Positions 10,551-19,301 of a DNA stretch of 64,000 bases are shown here, one piece after another. Each line of letters starts with the position of its first letter. Position 1 is the first letter of the stretch. Below the pieces are notes generated by a model. The model was not told where the DNA came from, did not search any database, and worked only from the letters and a program-made list of their open reading frames with translations. The stretch is from Polynucleobacter sp. (GTDB lineage Bacteria; Pseudomonadota; Gammaproteobacteria; Burkholderiales; Burkholderiaceae_D), in contig JAIPCX010000002.1 of assembly GCA_021737945.1 (NCBI GenBank), forward strand, positions 109,224-173,223. Direction: 5' to 3'. The translations under genes and the position numbers were made by a program.

Positions 10551-11735
10551 TTACCTCGTCTCAGTAAATAATTCGCGACCAATCAGCATGCGACGAATTT
10601 CACTGGTACCAGCGCCGATTTCATACAACTTAGCATCGCGCCACAAACGACCCACGGGATACTCATTGATGTAACCATTACCGCCCAAAGTCTGTATCGC
10701 CTCACCCGCCATCCAGGTCGCTTTTTCGGCAGAGTACAAAATCGCACCGGCGGCATCTTTGCGCAAGGCTCTCACTTCATCGGGGTTTTTAGCACGATCA
10801 CACGCCTGACCTACTGCATACACATAGGCTTTACACGCAATCATGGTGGAATACATATCGGCTAATTTGCCTTGCATGAGCTGAAACTCACCAATCGGCT
10901 GACCAAACTGTTTACGCTCGTGCACATACGGTATCACCGCATCCATACACGCTTGCATAATGCCCAATGGGCCACCAGATAAAACAGCGCGTTCATAGTC
11001 GAGGCCTGACATCAGCACATTCACACCACGACCTAAACCACCGAGCACATTCTCTGCAGGTACTTCACAATTTTGAAAAACCAATTCGCCGGTATGCGAA
11101 CCGCGCATGCCGAGCTTGTCGAGTTTTTGTGCGACTGAGAAACCAGGAAACTGTTTTTCGATTAAAAATGCAGTGATGCCGCGCGGACCGGCTTCGATGT
11201 CATTTTTTGCGTAGACCACCAACACATCTGCATCAGGACCATTGGTGATCCACATCTTGTTGCCATTCAAAATCCAGCGATCACCTTTGAAATCGGCACG
11301 CAACTTCATACTCACCACATCCGATCCCGCATTCGGTTCTGACATCGCTAGCGCGCCAACATGGTCACCCGAAATCAGTTTCGGCAAATAGTGTTTTTTC
11401 TGTTCTTCTGTGCCGTTACGCCGAATTTGATTCACGCATAGATTCGAGTGCGCGCCATACGACAATCCCACCGATGCGGATGCGCGCGAAATTTCTTCCA
11501 TCGCGACGATATGCGCTAAATAACCCAGCCCACTGCCACCGAGCGCTTCATCCACCGTCACGCCAAGCAAACCCAGATCACCCATCTTGCGCCACAAATC
11601 CATGGGGAATTGATCGGTGCGATCTATCTCTGCAGCGCGCGGCGCAATTTCAGCCGCCGCAAAATCTCGAACCGCTTCTCGTAGTGCGGCAATGTCGTCA
11701 CCGTGATCAAAACGCAGACCGGGCAGATCCATCAT
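10551..11735 (-). CDS. liuA: Isovaleryl-CoA dehydrogenase
   Basis: The 394-residue acyl-CoA dehydrogenase has [54 protein letters not shown] and [19 protein letters not shown]. These segments are characteristic of isovaleryl-CoA dehydrogenases, and its place directly after liuR supports this. It converts isovaleryl-CoA to 3-methylcrotonyl-CoA, the substrate of LiuBD. The ATG at 11735 has GGAG six bases upstream; a further upstream TTG start (11747) is less likely. The gap to liuR is 35 bases, so the two are co-transcribed. Confidence 0.93.
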   Translation of the reverse strand: MMDLPGLRFDHGDDIAALREAVRDFAAAEIAPRAAEIDRTDQFPMDLWRKMGDLGLLGVTVDEALGGSGLGYLAHIVAMEEISRASASVGLSYGAHSNLCVNQIRRNGTEEQKKHYLPKLISGDHVGALAMSEPNAGSDVVSMKLRADFKGDRWILNGNKMWITNGPDADVLVVYAKNDIEAGPRGITAFLIEKQFPGFSVAQKLDKLGMRGSHTGELVFQNCEVPAENVLGGLGRGVNVLMSGLDYERAVLSGGPLGIMQACMDAVIPYVHERKQFGQPIGEFQLMQGKLADMYSTMIACKAYVYAVGQACDRAKNPDEVRALRKDAAGAILYSAEKATWMAGEAIQTLGGNGYINEYPVGRLWRDAKLYEIGAGTSEIRRMLIGRELFTETR

Positions 11736-11770
11736 GACTTTCTCCAATTCTTTCTTTAATCGGCGGTGAT

Positions 11771-12202
11771 TCAGGCAGCGCGACGTGCACGCGGTGCGGG
11801 AGCAGCGGGCTTGCGATCGGCAGCCGGTTCGGCCAGCATGCGTCTACATTTTTCTTCGTGCGCCGCGATTTCAGCCAGCGTTACTTCAATGTCTTCACGC
11901 TGCTGTTCGAGTGATTCACGATGCCGAGCTAATACCGCGATAAAACGCTCAAGCTGAGCCGCCGAATCTTGCGGTGACTCATACATATCCACTAAATCTT
12001 TAATTTCTGAAAGCGTCAATCCAAGACGCTTGCCGCGCAAGGTGAGCTTTAAACGCGTGCGATCACGCGGGCCATAAATTCGAACACGCCCGCCAGTGCC
12101 CTCACGACTGGGACTAATTAAGCCCTGATCTTCATAAAAGCGGATAGCCCGCGGCGTAATGTCGAATTCGCGTGCCAGCTCGGTGATGGTGTAAGTGGCC
12201 AT
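11771..12202 (-). CDS. liuR: MerR-family regulator of leucine/isovalerate catabolism (LiuR)
   Basis: The 143-residue protein has an N-terminal MerR winged helix ([20 protein letters not shown], then [10 protein letters not shown]) and a coiled-coil dimerisation helix through residues ~75-125. Its C-terminus is short and Ala/Arg-rich, with no effector domain of the metal-sensor type. LiuR proteins control the liu operon in Proteobacteria. Here the gene leads the operon liuR-liuA-aceK and onwards, and a 16/18-matched palindrome at 12221-12238 lies just upstream of its start, consistent with autoregulation. Confidence 0.88.
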   Translation of the reverse strand: MATYTITELAREFDITPRAIRFYEDQGLISPSREGTGGRVRIYGPRDRTRLKLTLRGKRLGLTLSEIKDLVDMYESPQDSAAQLERFIAVLARHRESLEQQREDIEVTLAEIAAHEEKCRRMLAEPAADRKPAAPAPRARRAA

Positions 12203-12220
12203 AGGGAATGAGGATAGAAT

Positions 12221-12238
12221 GCCGTTTACGTAAACGTC
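12221..12238. promoter_or_regulatory. Palindromic operator candidate for LiuR
   Basis: The sequence GCCGTTTACGTAAACGTC is an 18-base palindrome with one mismatched pair; its core GTTTACGTAAAC is perfect. It lies 19 bases upstream of the liuR start and about 80 bases upstream of the divergent hydrolase gene, so it could serve both. A TTTACGTAAA-type core agrees with what is known of LiuR operators; assignment to this protein is inferred from position. Confidence 0.7.
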
Positions 12239-12316
12239 AATTAAACCCCTATTGTAAGGGCGACGCCAAGCAATTGGAAAGCCGCTCAGCGCAATTCAAT
12301 CCAAACTTACTAATTC

Positions 12317-13384
12317 ATGAATCCCCAGGAATCCGAGCTTTACTATCCCTTTGCCGATACCCTGCCTGAAACCGGCACCACCATGCAAGTCGCCCCTGGT
12401 GTGCGCTGGCTGCGCATGCCGCTGCCGTTTGCGCTGAATCACATCAATCTCTGGTTGCTAGAAGATCAACGGATGAAAGCCGATGGTTCGACTGAAAAAG
12501 GTTGGACGATTATTGATTGCGGCATTGCCACCGATGTGACGCGCGCAGCCTGGGAGCAAATCTTTGCGAATGAACTGAATGGCTTGCCAGTTTTCCGAGT
12601 CATCGTCACGCATTGCCATCCTGACCATGTGGGTTTATCGGCCTGGCTCTGTGAGCGCTGGCAAGCGCCGCTGATGATGACGGTGGGTGAATATGCGTTT
12701 GCGCGCATGATGTCCGCTGGATTGCCCGGTGCCGACGGCCCTGCGATGGTGCCGCATTTTAAGCAGCATGGCTTGACCGATAAGGACATGCTGGCGCAAC
12801 TCGAAGCCCGCACAAACTATTACCCAAACTTAGTGCCGGACATACCGCACGAATTTTTACGGCTCGAAGAAAATCATCCAGTAACTATCGGCGGGCATGT
12901 ATGGCGCATCATCATCGGGACCGGGCACTCGCCTGAACATGCGGCGCTGTATTGCGAGTCACTGAATGTCTTGATCTCAGGTGACATGGTGTTACCCCGT
13001 ATTTCGACCAATACCTCGGTGTTTGCCATTGAACCCGAGTCCGATGCGGTTGGAAATTTTTTGGAATCGTTAGAAAAGTTTGTCCCACTACCTAGCGATA
13101 CCTTAGTTTTACCCTCGCATGGCAAACCCTTCACCGGTTTACATAAACGCATACAACAATTAAACACTCACCACGCAGAACGCCTGGAAGAAGTGCGTCA
13201 GGCTTGTGTCAGGCCGCAATCCGCAGCCGATATCGTGCCGATTATGTTTACGCGCACACTGGACGCGCACCAACTCAGTTTTGCTATGGGTGAAGCGCTC
13301 GCGCATTTGCACCGTCTTTGGTATGCCGGTGAATTACAGCGCATTCAAGATTCGGACAGTGTGTTGCGCTTTGTCAGAAAATAA
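12317..13384 (+). CDS. Metallo-beta-lactamase-fold hydrolase
   Basis: The 355-residue protein has the metal-binding motif THCHPDHVG with His99, His101, Asp103 and His104, a later GTGHSPEH (third His) and ISGDMVLPRIS (bridging Asp), and LPSHGKPF near residue 270. This is the MBL hydrolase fold with an intact di-metal site and a C-terminal helical extension, as in the LACTB2-like/hydroxyacylglutathione hydrolase-like group. It is divergent from liuR and shares the intergenic palindrome. Such hydrolases often accompany liu genes and may cleave a thioester, but the substrate is unknown. Confidence 0.85.
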   Translation: MNPQESELYYPFADTLPETGTTMQVAPGVRWLRMPLPFALNHINLWLLEDQRMKADGSTEKGWTIIDCGIATDVTRAAWEQIFANELNGLPVFRVIVTHCHPDHVGLSAWLCERWQAPLMMTVGEYAFARMMSAGLPGADGPAMVPHFKQHGLTDKDMLAQLEARTNYYPNLVPDIPHEFLRLEENHPVTIGGHVWRIIIGTGHSPEHAALYCESLNVLISGDMVLPRISTNTSVFAIEPESDAVGNFLESLEKFVPLPSDTLVLPSHGKPFTGLHKRIQQLNTHHAERLEEVRQACVRPQSAADIVPIMFTRTLDAHQLSFAMGEALAHLHRLWYAGELQRIQDSDSVLRFVRK

Positions 13385-13580
13385 GTTGACGTCCGACTTA
13401 AACTCAATCCCCACAAAATAATCACTCAGTCGCGGAACAAAATTAACCGCAGTGTTATTGAATTTTTGTCTTCTCTTAAAAATTAAGGGGGACTTTGCGA
13501 GAATAAAAATATCAACATTCTACGAAAAGTAGTGCGCTAACCAACTGACTGTTACGTGAGTACATGCAATAGTTTCATAC

Positions 13581-13973
13581 ATGAACGCCCAAATCGAACG
13601 CTTGGAATTCAGCAAACGGCTGCAACAAGCGCTTCACAACGCCGAGCAATCTCCTAGCAGCCCGACTCAGCTAGCGCGCGAATTCAATGTGCGTTTCGCT
13701 GGTCAGTCGGTTACGGTTCACGCAGCGCGCAAATGGTTGCAGGGAGAATCTATTCCCACCCAAGAAAAATTGCGTGCTCTGGCCGAGTGGTTGGATGTGC
13801 CCACCGACTGGTTACGCTTTGGTAATATCGACAGCAACCTCAGCAAAGAACAATCAATCACACTTTCGTCGACCGACACCAAAGCGATCGCCACCATGCA
13901 ACAACTGGATGAACATCACAAGATGTTGGCGCATGAATTCATACGCATGCTGAGTCGAATCTCAAAAAAGTAA
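13581..13973 (+). CDS. Small helix-turn-helix (XRE-like) DNA-binding protein
   Basis: The 130-residue protein contains a lambda-repressor-like HTH at residues ~10-80: SKRLQQALHNAE, then PTQLAREFNVRF and VTVHAARKWLQGESIPTQEKLRALAEWLDV with DWLRFG. The C-terminal 45 residues form a helical tail without a recognisable effector domain. The pattern is that of cytoplasmic regulators common in Betaproteobacteria. There is no clear ribosome-binding site before the ATG. Target genes are unknown. A strong hairpin overlaps its stop codon. Confidence 0.7.
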   Translation: MNAQIERLEFSKRLQQALHNAEQSPSSPTQLAREFNVRFAGQSVTVHAARKWLQGESIPTQEKLRALAEWLDVPTDWLRFGNIDSNLSKEQSITLSSTDTKAIATMQQLDEHHKMLAHEFIRMLSRISKK

Positions 13974-13997
13974 TAAGCCCATCCAGTGGGCTTATTA
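13971..13997. terminator. Bidirectional terminator hairpin
   Basis: A perfect 11-bp stem (TAATAAGCCCA with TGGGCTTATTA) closes a 5-base loop. The left arm begins at the stop codon of the HTH gene. The arms are A/T-rich at their outer ends, so the hairpin ends in a U-rich tract in both directions, which suits the convergent gene pair on either side. Confidence 0.85.
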
Positions 13998-14040
13998 CTT
14001 CTAGCATCACACCGCAACATAAGCGTGACTCGTTAATTAA

Positions 14041-14853
14041 TCAATCACTCGCCAGTTCACGCAAGTAACGCAATCCCTGTATTGCTCGACTGCCGTACCA
14101 AGACAACATCTCGCCATTCACCAAACGTACCGGCTTACCGGTCTGACGCTCCAAGGCATCGACATGTTTCTGAGTGAACTGATAGGGTTCGGAGGAAAGC
14201 AGAATCTCGTCTATCACCGACAACATCTTCGCATCCCATGTAAATTCTGGATAACGCACTCCCGTATCCGCCAGCCACTGCTGCCAGCCAATTAACTCAA
14301 GCATGCGCGCAATGTAGGTATCGCGTGAGACGGTCATCCACGGGTCTTGCCAGATGCAATACAACACACGATTGGTAGAAAACGAGAGCCTAGCATTCGA
14401 CGACATAGCTACAGCCAAGGCATCGTACTCACGCTCAAAACGCTCACATAAAACATTTGCTTCACGATCTTTACGAAAAATACCGCCCAACAGACGATAT
14501 AGCTCGAGGTTATCGCGCGGCGCCATCGGGTGGGTAACGATCACGTTAGGCACCACATCAGCCAGCGCTTCTACCGTGGGCTTTTCGTTTTCATCAATAT
14601 TCACAATCAAATGAGTTGGAGCCAGGCGGCGAATTTTTTCAAAATTCACATCCTTAGTACCACCCACTTTCGGAATAGCCGATACCGCTGATTGGGGATG
14701 TATGCAAAAACCGGTGCGCCCCACCACCCGACTCGCCAAACCTAAATCACATAAGAGTTCAGTAATCGAAGGCACCAGCGATACTATGCGCACGGCTTTA
14801 CCCGGATCAACCGGTGCATGCTTCTTACCTAGTGCATCAACCAGCAGTGACAT
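14041..14853 (-). CDS. Helical-backbone metal receptor / cobalamin-binding-like protein
   Basis: The 270-residue protein has the BtuF/FepB-like (TroA superfamily) pattern: RIVSLVPSITELLCDLGL, VVGRTGFCIHP, KVGGTKDVNFEKIRRLAPTHLIVN, and a later WQQWLADTGVRYPEF. No signal peptide is present, so it is probably cytoplasmic, unlike a true periplasmic binding protein. Ligand is unknown; iron-siderophore, heme or cobalamin are possibilities. It overlaps the start of the adjacent SDR gene's 3' end by 17 bases and shares its direction, suggesting co-transcription. Confidence 0.75.
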   Translation of the reverse strand: MSLLVDALGKKHAPVDPGKAVRIVSLVPSITELLCDLGLASRVVGRTGFCIHPQSAVSAIPKVGGTKDVNFEKIRRLAPTHLIVNIDENEKPTVEALADVVPNVIVTHPMAPRDNLELYRLLGGIFRKDREANVLCERFEREYDALAVAMSSNARLSFSTNRVLYCIWQDPWMTVSRDTYIARMLELIGWQQWLADTGVRYPEFTWDAKMLSVIDEILLSSEPYQFTQKHVDALERQTGKPVRLVNGEMLSWYGSRAIQGLRYLRELASD

Positions 14854-15646
14854 CGGAATGGGGGTGATCTTTGAGAGATGTTTTATGAGGAGCCTTGGCC
14901 ATCACGCGGTCATACAACCAATTCGGTAACAAACGCAGCAACCACGACACACCGCGCATTTGCCAAGGAATAACCGCGTAGCTGCGCCCACTACGAATGA
15001 CATCCGCTGCCAATCGTGCAAAACGAGGAGCCGGCATCAGAAACGGCATGGGATAACGATTCACCTTAGTCATGGGTGTGTCGATGTAACCCGGTGCAAT
15101 CGTGACCACACGAATGCGATGCGGGTTCAATTCAACTCGCAATGATTCGCAATAGCTCATCACGGCCGCCTTGGATGCGCTGTACGCCTCAGCGCCTGGC
15201 AAGCCACGGATACCTGCAACACTACCAATACCGACCAGACGCAAGCCACGATCACCCGCGGCGGCTTGGATTTTCATCGCATCGATAAATGGTGCAAAGG
15301 TCGCAACTGTGGCCATTAAATTAGTTTGCAGTATGGATTCAAAAACAGCGAGGTCTTCGGGGCGCTCAGTCAACGTGCCATACGAAATGCCGGCATTCGC
15401 GATCACGATATCGATGCCATCGGCGCGGCGCATAAAGTTTTGTGCTGCAGCTCGTAAGGCGTCATGATCGTTAACATCGACCGGATAAACTAAATGACGC
15501 GAAGCATTCGGCAGCGAAGCTACCAAGGCATGCAACGCCGACTCGCGTCGCGCTAGCAAACCCAGTTGTGCACCACGTACTGCAAATTCACGCGCCAGTG
15601 CAGCACCGATGCCACTCGAGGCACCCGTAATGAAAACACGCAGCAT
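14837..15646 (-). CDS. Short-chain dehydrogenase/reductase
   Basis: The 269-residue classical SDR has the cofactor motif TGASSGIGAALAREF at residues 7-21, NAGISYG around residue 85, and the catalytic YSASKAAV (YxxxK) around residue 156. The C-terminus carries a hydrophobic segment (WLLRLLPNWLYDRV), which could associate with the membrane. Substrate is unknown. The gene lies between dsbA and the metal-receptor-like gene on the same strand. This arrangement after argS-SPOR-dsbA is common in Burkholderiales. Confidence 0.82.
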   Translation of the reverse strand: MLRVFITGASSGIGAALAREFAVRGAQLGLLARRESALHALVASLPNASRHLVYPVDVNDHDALRAAAQNFMRRADGIDIVIANAGISYGTLTERPEDLAVFESILQTNLMATVATFAPFIDAMKIQAAAGDRGLRLVGIGSVAGIRGLPGAEAYSASKAAVMSYCESLRVELNPHRIRVVTIAPGYIDTPMTKVNRYPMPFLMPAPRFARLAADVIRSGRSYAVIPWQMRGVSWLLRLLPNWLYDRVMAKAPHKTSLKDHPHSDVTAG

Positions 15647-15660
15647 TTAGTAACGAGCCA

Positions 15661-16323
15661 TTATTTTTTCTTCGCGAGCAGCGCGTCCATCACTTGCAAG
15701 GTCGCCGCATTTAATGCCTGCTCTGACTGACCACGCACGACCGAACCAACGATAGAAGGCGATGTGATGTACTGCCCATCAATCACCACGGTCGGCACGC
15801 CATCGATGCGATACGCCTCCATGAGTTGGCGCACACGATTGACTTTGGATTGAATACTGAACGAATTAAACGTATCAATGAATTTCTTTTTATCGATACC
15901 CTGCTTCTCGATGAACTCGATAATCTGCTCTTCTTTATCGAGTTTTTGACGACCCACATGTACCGCATCAAACACCGCACGATGCACATCGAAACGATTC
16001 AACGCTTCCAGCGTGTAATACAACTTTTGCTGTGGAATAAATGATTCACGAAAACCGACAGGAACACGACGAAAAACAATCGTATCACCGCGTTTTTTTA
16101 CCCACTCCGCTAGCGCAGGCTCAAACACAAAACAGTGCGGGCAGTTGTACCAAAAAAATTCCAGCACTTCGGTTTTTTTACCCGTATCGGTAGGCTGCGG
16201 TGTTTGCAAGCGTTGGTATTCCATACCTTCTACCGGCTCAGTCGGCGACGCCGCCACTGAAAATGCCATCAATCCAATACTAGCTACGGCCATCCATTGT
16301 TTTAATTGCTTCATCAGACGCAT
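15661..16323 (-). CDS. dsbA: Thiol:disulfide interchange protein DsbA
   Basis: The periplasmic thioredoxin-fold oxidase shows the active site CPHC in WYNCPHCFVFEP. An N-terminal signal peptide starts at the ATG at 16323 (MRLMKQLKQWMAVASIGL, then cleavage near AASPTEP). That start has GAGGAAATC directly upstream, so it is preferred to 16347. A cis-Pro segment GVPTVVIDG is present. It introduces disulfides into exported proteins, possibly including the exported cytochrome subunit encoded in this cluster. It follows the SPOR-domain gene by about 70 bases. Confidence 0.93.
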   Translation of the reverse strand: MRLMKQLKQWMAVASIGLMAFSVAASPTEPVEGMEYQRLQTPQPTDTGKKTEVLEFFWYNCPHCFVFEPALAEWVKKRGDTIVFRRVPVGFRESFIPQQKLYYTLEALNRFDVHRAVFDAVHVGRQKLDKEEQIIEFIEKQGIDKKKFIDTFNSFSIQSKVNRVRQLMEAYRIDGVPTVVIDGQYITSPSIVGSVVRGQSEQALNAATLQVMDALLAKKK

Positions 16324-16392
16324 GATTTCCTCTGTGGTGATTGACATACTCGTGCCAGCAAATGACGTGGCATGTCTGATTTCATGAATAAG

Positions 16393-17184
16393 TTATTTAG
16401 GGACTTTTACGACCGCTGCATCCACGCCATTATCCGACAAGCGTAAACGCGCCCGATTCATCGCTTCGATTTCTGAGAAGGGCCCAACGCGCACACGATA
16501 TAAAGTGCCCAGCTCGGACTTGCGCTCGGCTATCGTGGCCGCCACTCCCATCAAAGCGAGTTTAGCCTTCGTGGCTTCGGCGTCGTTAATCTCTCTAAAC
16601 GCTCCGGCCTGCAGATAATAGGTAAAACCTTCCGGCTGCGGAGCGGCGGTTGTCGAAGGTGCTGCGGGCGGCGCTGTGGCTGGGGTTGATGCAGCCGTGG
16701 CCGCTGAGGTGGCTGGCGTCACAGCGTTGGTTGGATTCGTTGCAGGTGCCGAGGTGCTCGCTTGAGATGCCGCACTTGTAGAGGCAGGCGATTTTTCCAG
16801 ACGTGATTTTTCTGTAGCGGGCGACGTAGCAGGAACGGCTGGTGCCGGAGCCATGTCCGCCTTCGCTGATTTTGCAGCGGCCGGCGGTGTTGGAGTCGCT
16901 GGTACGGGGCCTGGTAGTTTGGGCTCATCGTCGCTGATTCGTTCACGCCGCTCGCGGGCTCCGCCCGGCATAGTCTTATTTGGATCGCCTAACTCACCGG
17001 CCGGCTGTGTCTGCTTACTGATCTTGTCAACAAAGGGCAAAGGCGTTTTCAAAATCGTCATCGCCACCCACACCGCGACCGTCAGTCCAACAATCAATCC
17101 GACAATCACGCCCGTGACTGTACCGCCGCGTTGCCAGCGGCGCACTCGGGCGCTTGCATCTTTTGAGGTGAGGATCACATTCAT
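16393..17184 (-). CDS. SPOR-domain membrane protein
   Basis: The 263-residue protein has a short cytoplasmic N-terminus, a transmembrane helix (GVIVGLIVGLTVAVWVAMTI, residues ~25-45), a long Ala/Pro/Thr-rich low-complexity linker (residues ~75-180) and a C-terminal SPOR domain beginning TYYLQAGAFREINDAEA and ending in VAVVKVPK-like residues. SPOR domains bind denuded peptidoglycan at division sites, as in FtsN-like proteins. It is 3 bases from the argS stop, so the two are co-transcribed. Confidence 0.9.
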   Translation of the reverse strand: MNVILTSKDASARVRRWQRGGTVTGVIVGLIVGLTVAVWVAMTILKTPLPFVDKISKQTQPAGELGDPNKTMPGGARERRERISDDEPKLPGPVPATPTPPAAAKSAKADMAPAPAVPATSPATEKSRLEKSPASTSAASQASTSAPATNPTNAVTPATSAATAASTPATAPPAAPSTTAAPQPEGFTYYLQAGAFREINDAEATKAKLALMGVAATIAERKSELGTLYRVRVGPFSEIEAMNRARLRLSDNGVDAAVVKVPK

Positions 17185-17187
17185 TAT

Positions 17188-18927
17188 TTACATTCGTGCA
17201 GGCGCAGACACGCCGATTAATTCCAACCCATTCTGTATAACCTGTCGAGTGGCTAACAACAAAGACAATCGCGCCAGCTTGAGCGATTCATCATCCACTA
17301 GCACTCGTTCGGCATTGTAGTAGCTATGCAGCTCGCCTGCGAGATCACGTAAATAAAACGCCACTTGATGCGGGCCGAGTTCGTCAGCCGCTTTTTTCAA
17401 CATCTCAGGATATTCAGATAATTTCGCCATCAAGCTTGCTTCGCGCGGCGCGATCAAAGGGGCGCGATCGACTTTTTTCAATGCGTTTTCATCGCCACCC
17501 CATTGCGCCAGCACGGAACAAATACGGGCATGGGCATATTGAACGTAATACACCGGATTTTCATCTGACTGCGCCAACGCCAGATCGACATCAAATACAA
17601 ATTCCGTATCCGCCTTGCGCGAGATAAGAAAAAATCGTACTGCATCGCGACCGCGCGTTAAATCACGCTGACCCTGTGCATCGACAGGCGCATCGCCGGC
17701 TGACCATTCAATCAAATCACGCAAGGTCACATACGATCCGGCACGCTTAGAAATTTTTACTTCTTCGCCATTCTTCATCACGGTTACCATCTTGTGCAGA
17801 ACATACGATGGAAAGCCTGCAGCGATGCCGACACCCGCTGCTTGTAAGCCAGCGCGCACACGCGCAAACGTTCCGTGATGATCACTGCCCTGCACGTTAA
17901 TCACTTGATGATAGCCACGCTGCCATTTAGTGATGTGATACGCGACATCGGGCACGAAATAAGTATAGGTGCCGTCGGATTTTTTCATGACGCGATCTTT
18001 GTCATCGCCATACTCCGTGCTGCGTAACCAGAGCGCGCCTTCCTGCTCATAGGTTTTATTTGCGGCGACCAAGGCAGCAACGGCAGCATCCACTTTGCCA
18101 TCGCTATACAGCGACGACTCTAGATAGTAATTATCAAAGCGCACGCCAAAAGCTTGCAAATCTAAATCTTGTTCTCGGCGCAGATAGGTGACTGCAAAGC
18201 GACGTATCGATTCGATGTCGTTTACATCACCTGAGGCCGTAACAGGTTCACCATTCGCTGCTGATACAGTTTTTTTAGCTAAGAAATCCGTTGCAATATC
18301 GGCGATGTAATCACCGTTATAAGCGGACTCAGGCCAAGCGGCATCACCAGGCTTGTGACCCAACGCTCGCGCTTGCACCGAGCTAGCTAAGGTAGCGATC
18401 TGAACACCGGCATCGTTGTAATAAAACTCGCGCAGCACTTCATGCCCCTGGGCTTCGAGCAGTGCGCAAATTGCATCGCCCAACGCACCCTGACGACCAT
18501 GACCTACATGCAGTGGACCAGTTGGGTTTGCCGATACAAACTCCACTAAGACCTTGCTGCGATTAGCCTCATTACTAAAGCCATAGCACTGCGCATCATT
18601 AAATATTTGCGTAACGATTTCCTGCTTCGCTGCGAGCGCAACACGCACATTAATAAAGCCCGGCCCCGCAATCTCGAGCGCATCGATTAAACCTGTGCGC
18701 GTTGGATTACTCATCACTGCATCGGTGATGGCCTGCGCGATTTCACGCGGATTTTTTTTCAGAGGCTTAGCGATCTGCATAGCAACGGTACACGCTAAGT
18801 CACCGTGACTAGGGTCGCGCGGGCGCTCAAGCGTAATTTCTGGGGTGGGCAACTCAGTGCCGGCGAGTAGCGATGCCACCGCTTGCTCAAAAATTGTCGC
18901 GATCTGCGCTTTGTGTCGGGATTGCAT
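17188..18927 (-). CDS. argS: Arginyl-tRNA synthetase
   Basis: The class I synthetase shows [19 protein letters not shown], which contains the HIGH-like motif HVGH, and [12 protein letters not shown] as the KMSKS-like segment, plus the C-terminal DALR anticodon-binding domain beginning YVQYAHARI. The ATG at 18927 (MQSRHKAQI) gives 579 residues, the usual length; the reading frame upstream to 18963 is unlike the family. It charges tRNA-Arg. It starts divergently from the photosynthesis cluster and marks its left border. Confidence 0.95.
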   Translation of the reverse strand: MQSRHKAQIATIFEQAVASLLAGTELPTPEITLERPRDPSHGDLACTVAMQIAKPLKKNPREIAQAITDAVMSNPTRTGLIDALEIAGPGFINVRVALAAKQEIVTQIFNDAQCYGFSNEANRSKVLVEFVSANPTGPLHVGHGRQGALGDAICALLEAQGHEVLREFYYNDAGVQIATLASSVQARALGHKPGDAAWPESAYNGDYIADIATDFLAKKTVSAANGEPVTASGDVNDIESIRRFAVTYLRREQDLDLQAFGVRFDNYYLESSLYSDGKVDAAVAALVAANKTYEQEGALWLRSTEYGDDKDRVMKKSDGTYTYFVPDVAYHITKWQRGYHQVINVQGSDHHGTFARVRAGLQAAGVGIAAGFPSYVLHKMVTVMKNGEEVKISKRAGSYVTLRDLIEWSAGDAPVDAQGQRDLTRGRDAVRFFLISRKADTEFVFDVDLALAQSDENPVYYVQYAHARICSVLAQWGGDENALKKVDRAPLIAPREASLMAKLSEYPEMLKKAADELGPHQVAFYLRDLAGELHSYYNAERVLVDDESLKLARLSLLLATRQVIQNGLELIGVSAPARM

Positions 18928-19079
18928 CGATGGGGATCCGGTTCGCGGCCACGGTTGGCACACGCAAAAGCGCGATTATACCGGCAGGGCAGCGCTCAGT
19001 TTCAGCCATGGCGACGGCACGACCAAGGATTGGCGAGGGTTTTGGCCGACTTCGGCTCAGACCGGCAGGCTTACGACCT

Positions 19080-19110
19080 AAAAAAAGGACGCCCGCAGGG
19101 CGAGCGTCCC
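19080..19110 (-). terminator. Hairpin with U-tract on the minus strand, no upstream gene
   Basis: Read on the minus strand, a GC-rich imperfect hairpin (GGAC, a 3-base bulge, CGCCC, loop TGC, GGGCGTCC) is followed directly by seven Ts. That is an intrinsic-terminator shape. No minus-strand protein gene lies upstream of it, only the lhaA promoter region. It could end a short antisense transcript or be a chance palindrome. It lies in the 374-base gap between argS and lhaA, which otherwise holds the lhaA control sites. Confidence 0.45.
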
Positions 19111-19189
19111 AGAGAGGAGATAGTGCTGTTGCTTCACTGCTTTGTGCCGCAATGCGGCACACCGCAAGAATCTCGCATCCCTAGTACCA

Positions 19190-19232
19190 TGTCAACTGTA
19201 AATTACATGCCAATAGTAAACATTAGTTGACA
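19190..19232. promoter_or_regulatory. Two PpsR/CrtJ operator sites in front of lhaA
   Basis: Site 1 at 19190-19207 is TGTcaactgtaaattACA, an exact TGT-N12-ACA match. Site 2 at 19215-19232 is AGTaaacattagttgACA, one base off. Together they form an inverted pair (TGTCAACT facing AGTTGACA) with 25 bases between centres. PpsR represses photosynthesis genes by binding two such sites cooperatively, which is established for the family. Confidence 0.75.
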
Positions 19233-19255
19233 TAGTCGGCACCCGCCTCTAGAGT
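19227..19255 (+). promoter_or_regulatory. Sigma-70-type promoter of the lhaA-puh-crtIB operon
   Basis: TTGACA (19227-19232), a 17-base spacer and TAGAGT (19250-19255) form a good promoter. The -35 box is the right end of PpsR site 2, so binding would block RNA polymerase. The predicted start near 19262 leaves about 40 bases before the chosen lhaA ATG at 19302. Confidence 0.65.
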
Positions 19256-19301
19256 ACCTTGGTAAATGATGCGGGGAATCTACCCCGACCTCTGGACTGC
19301 T

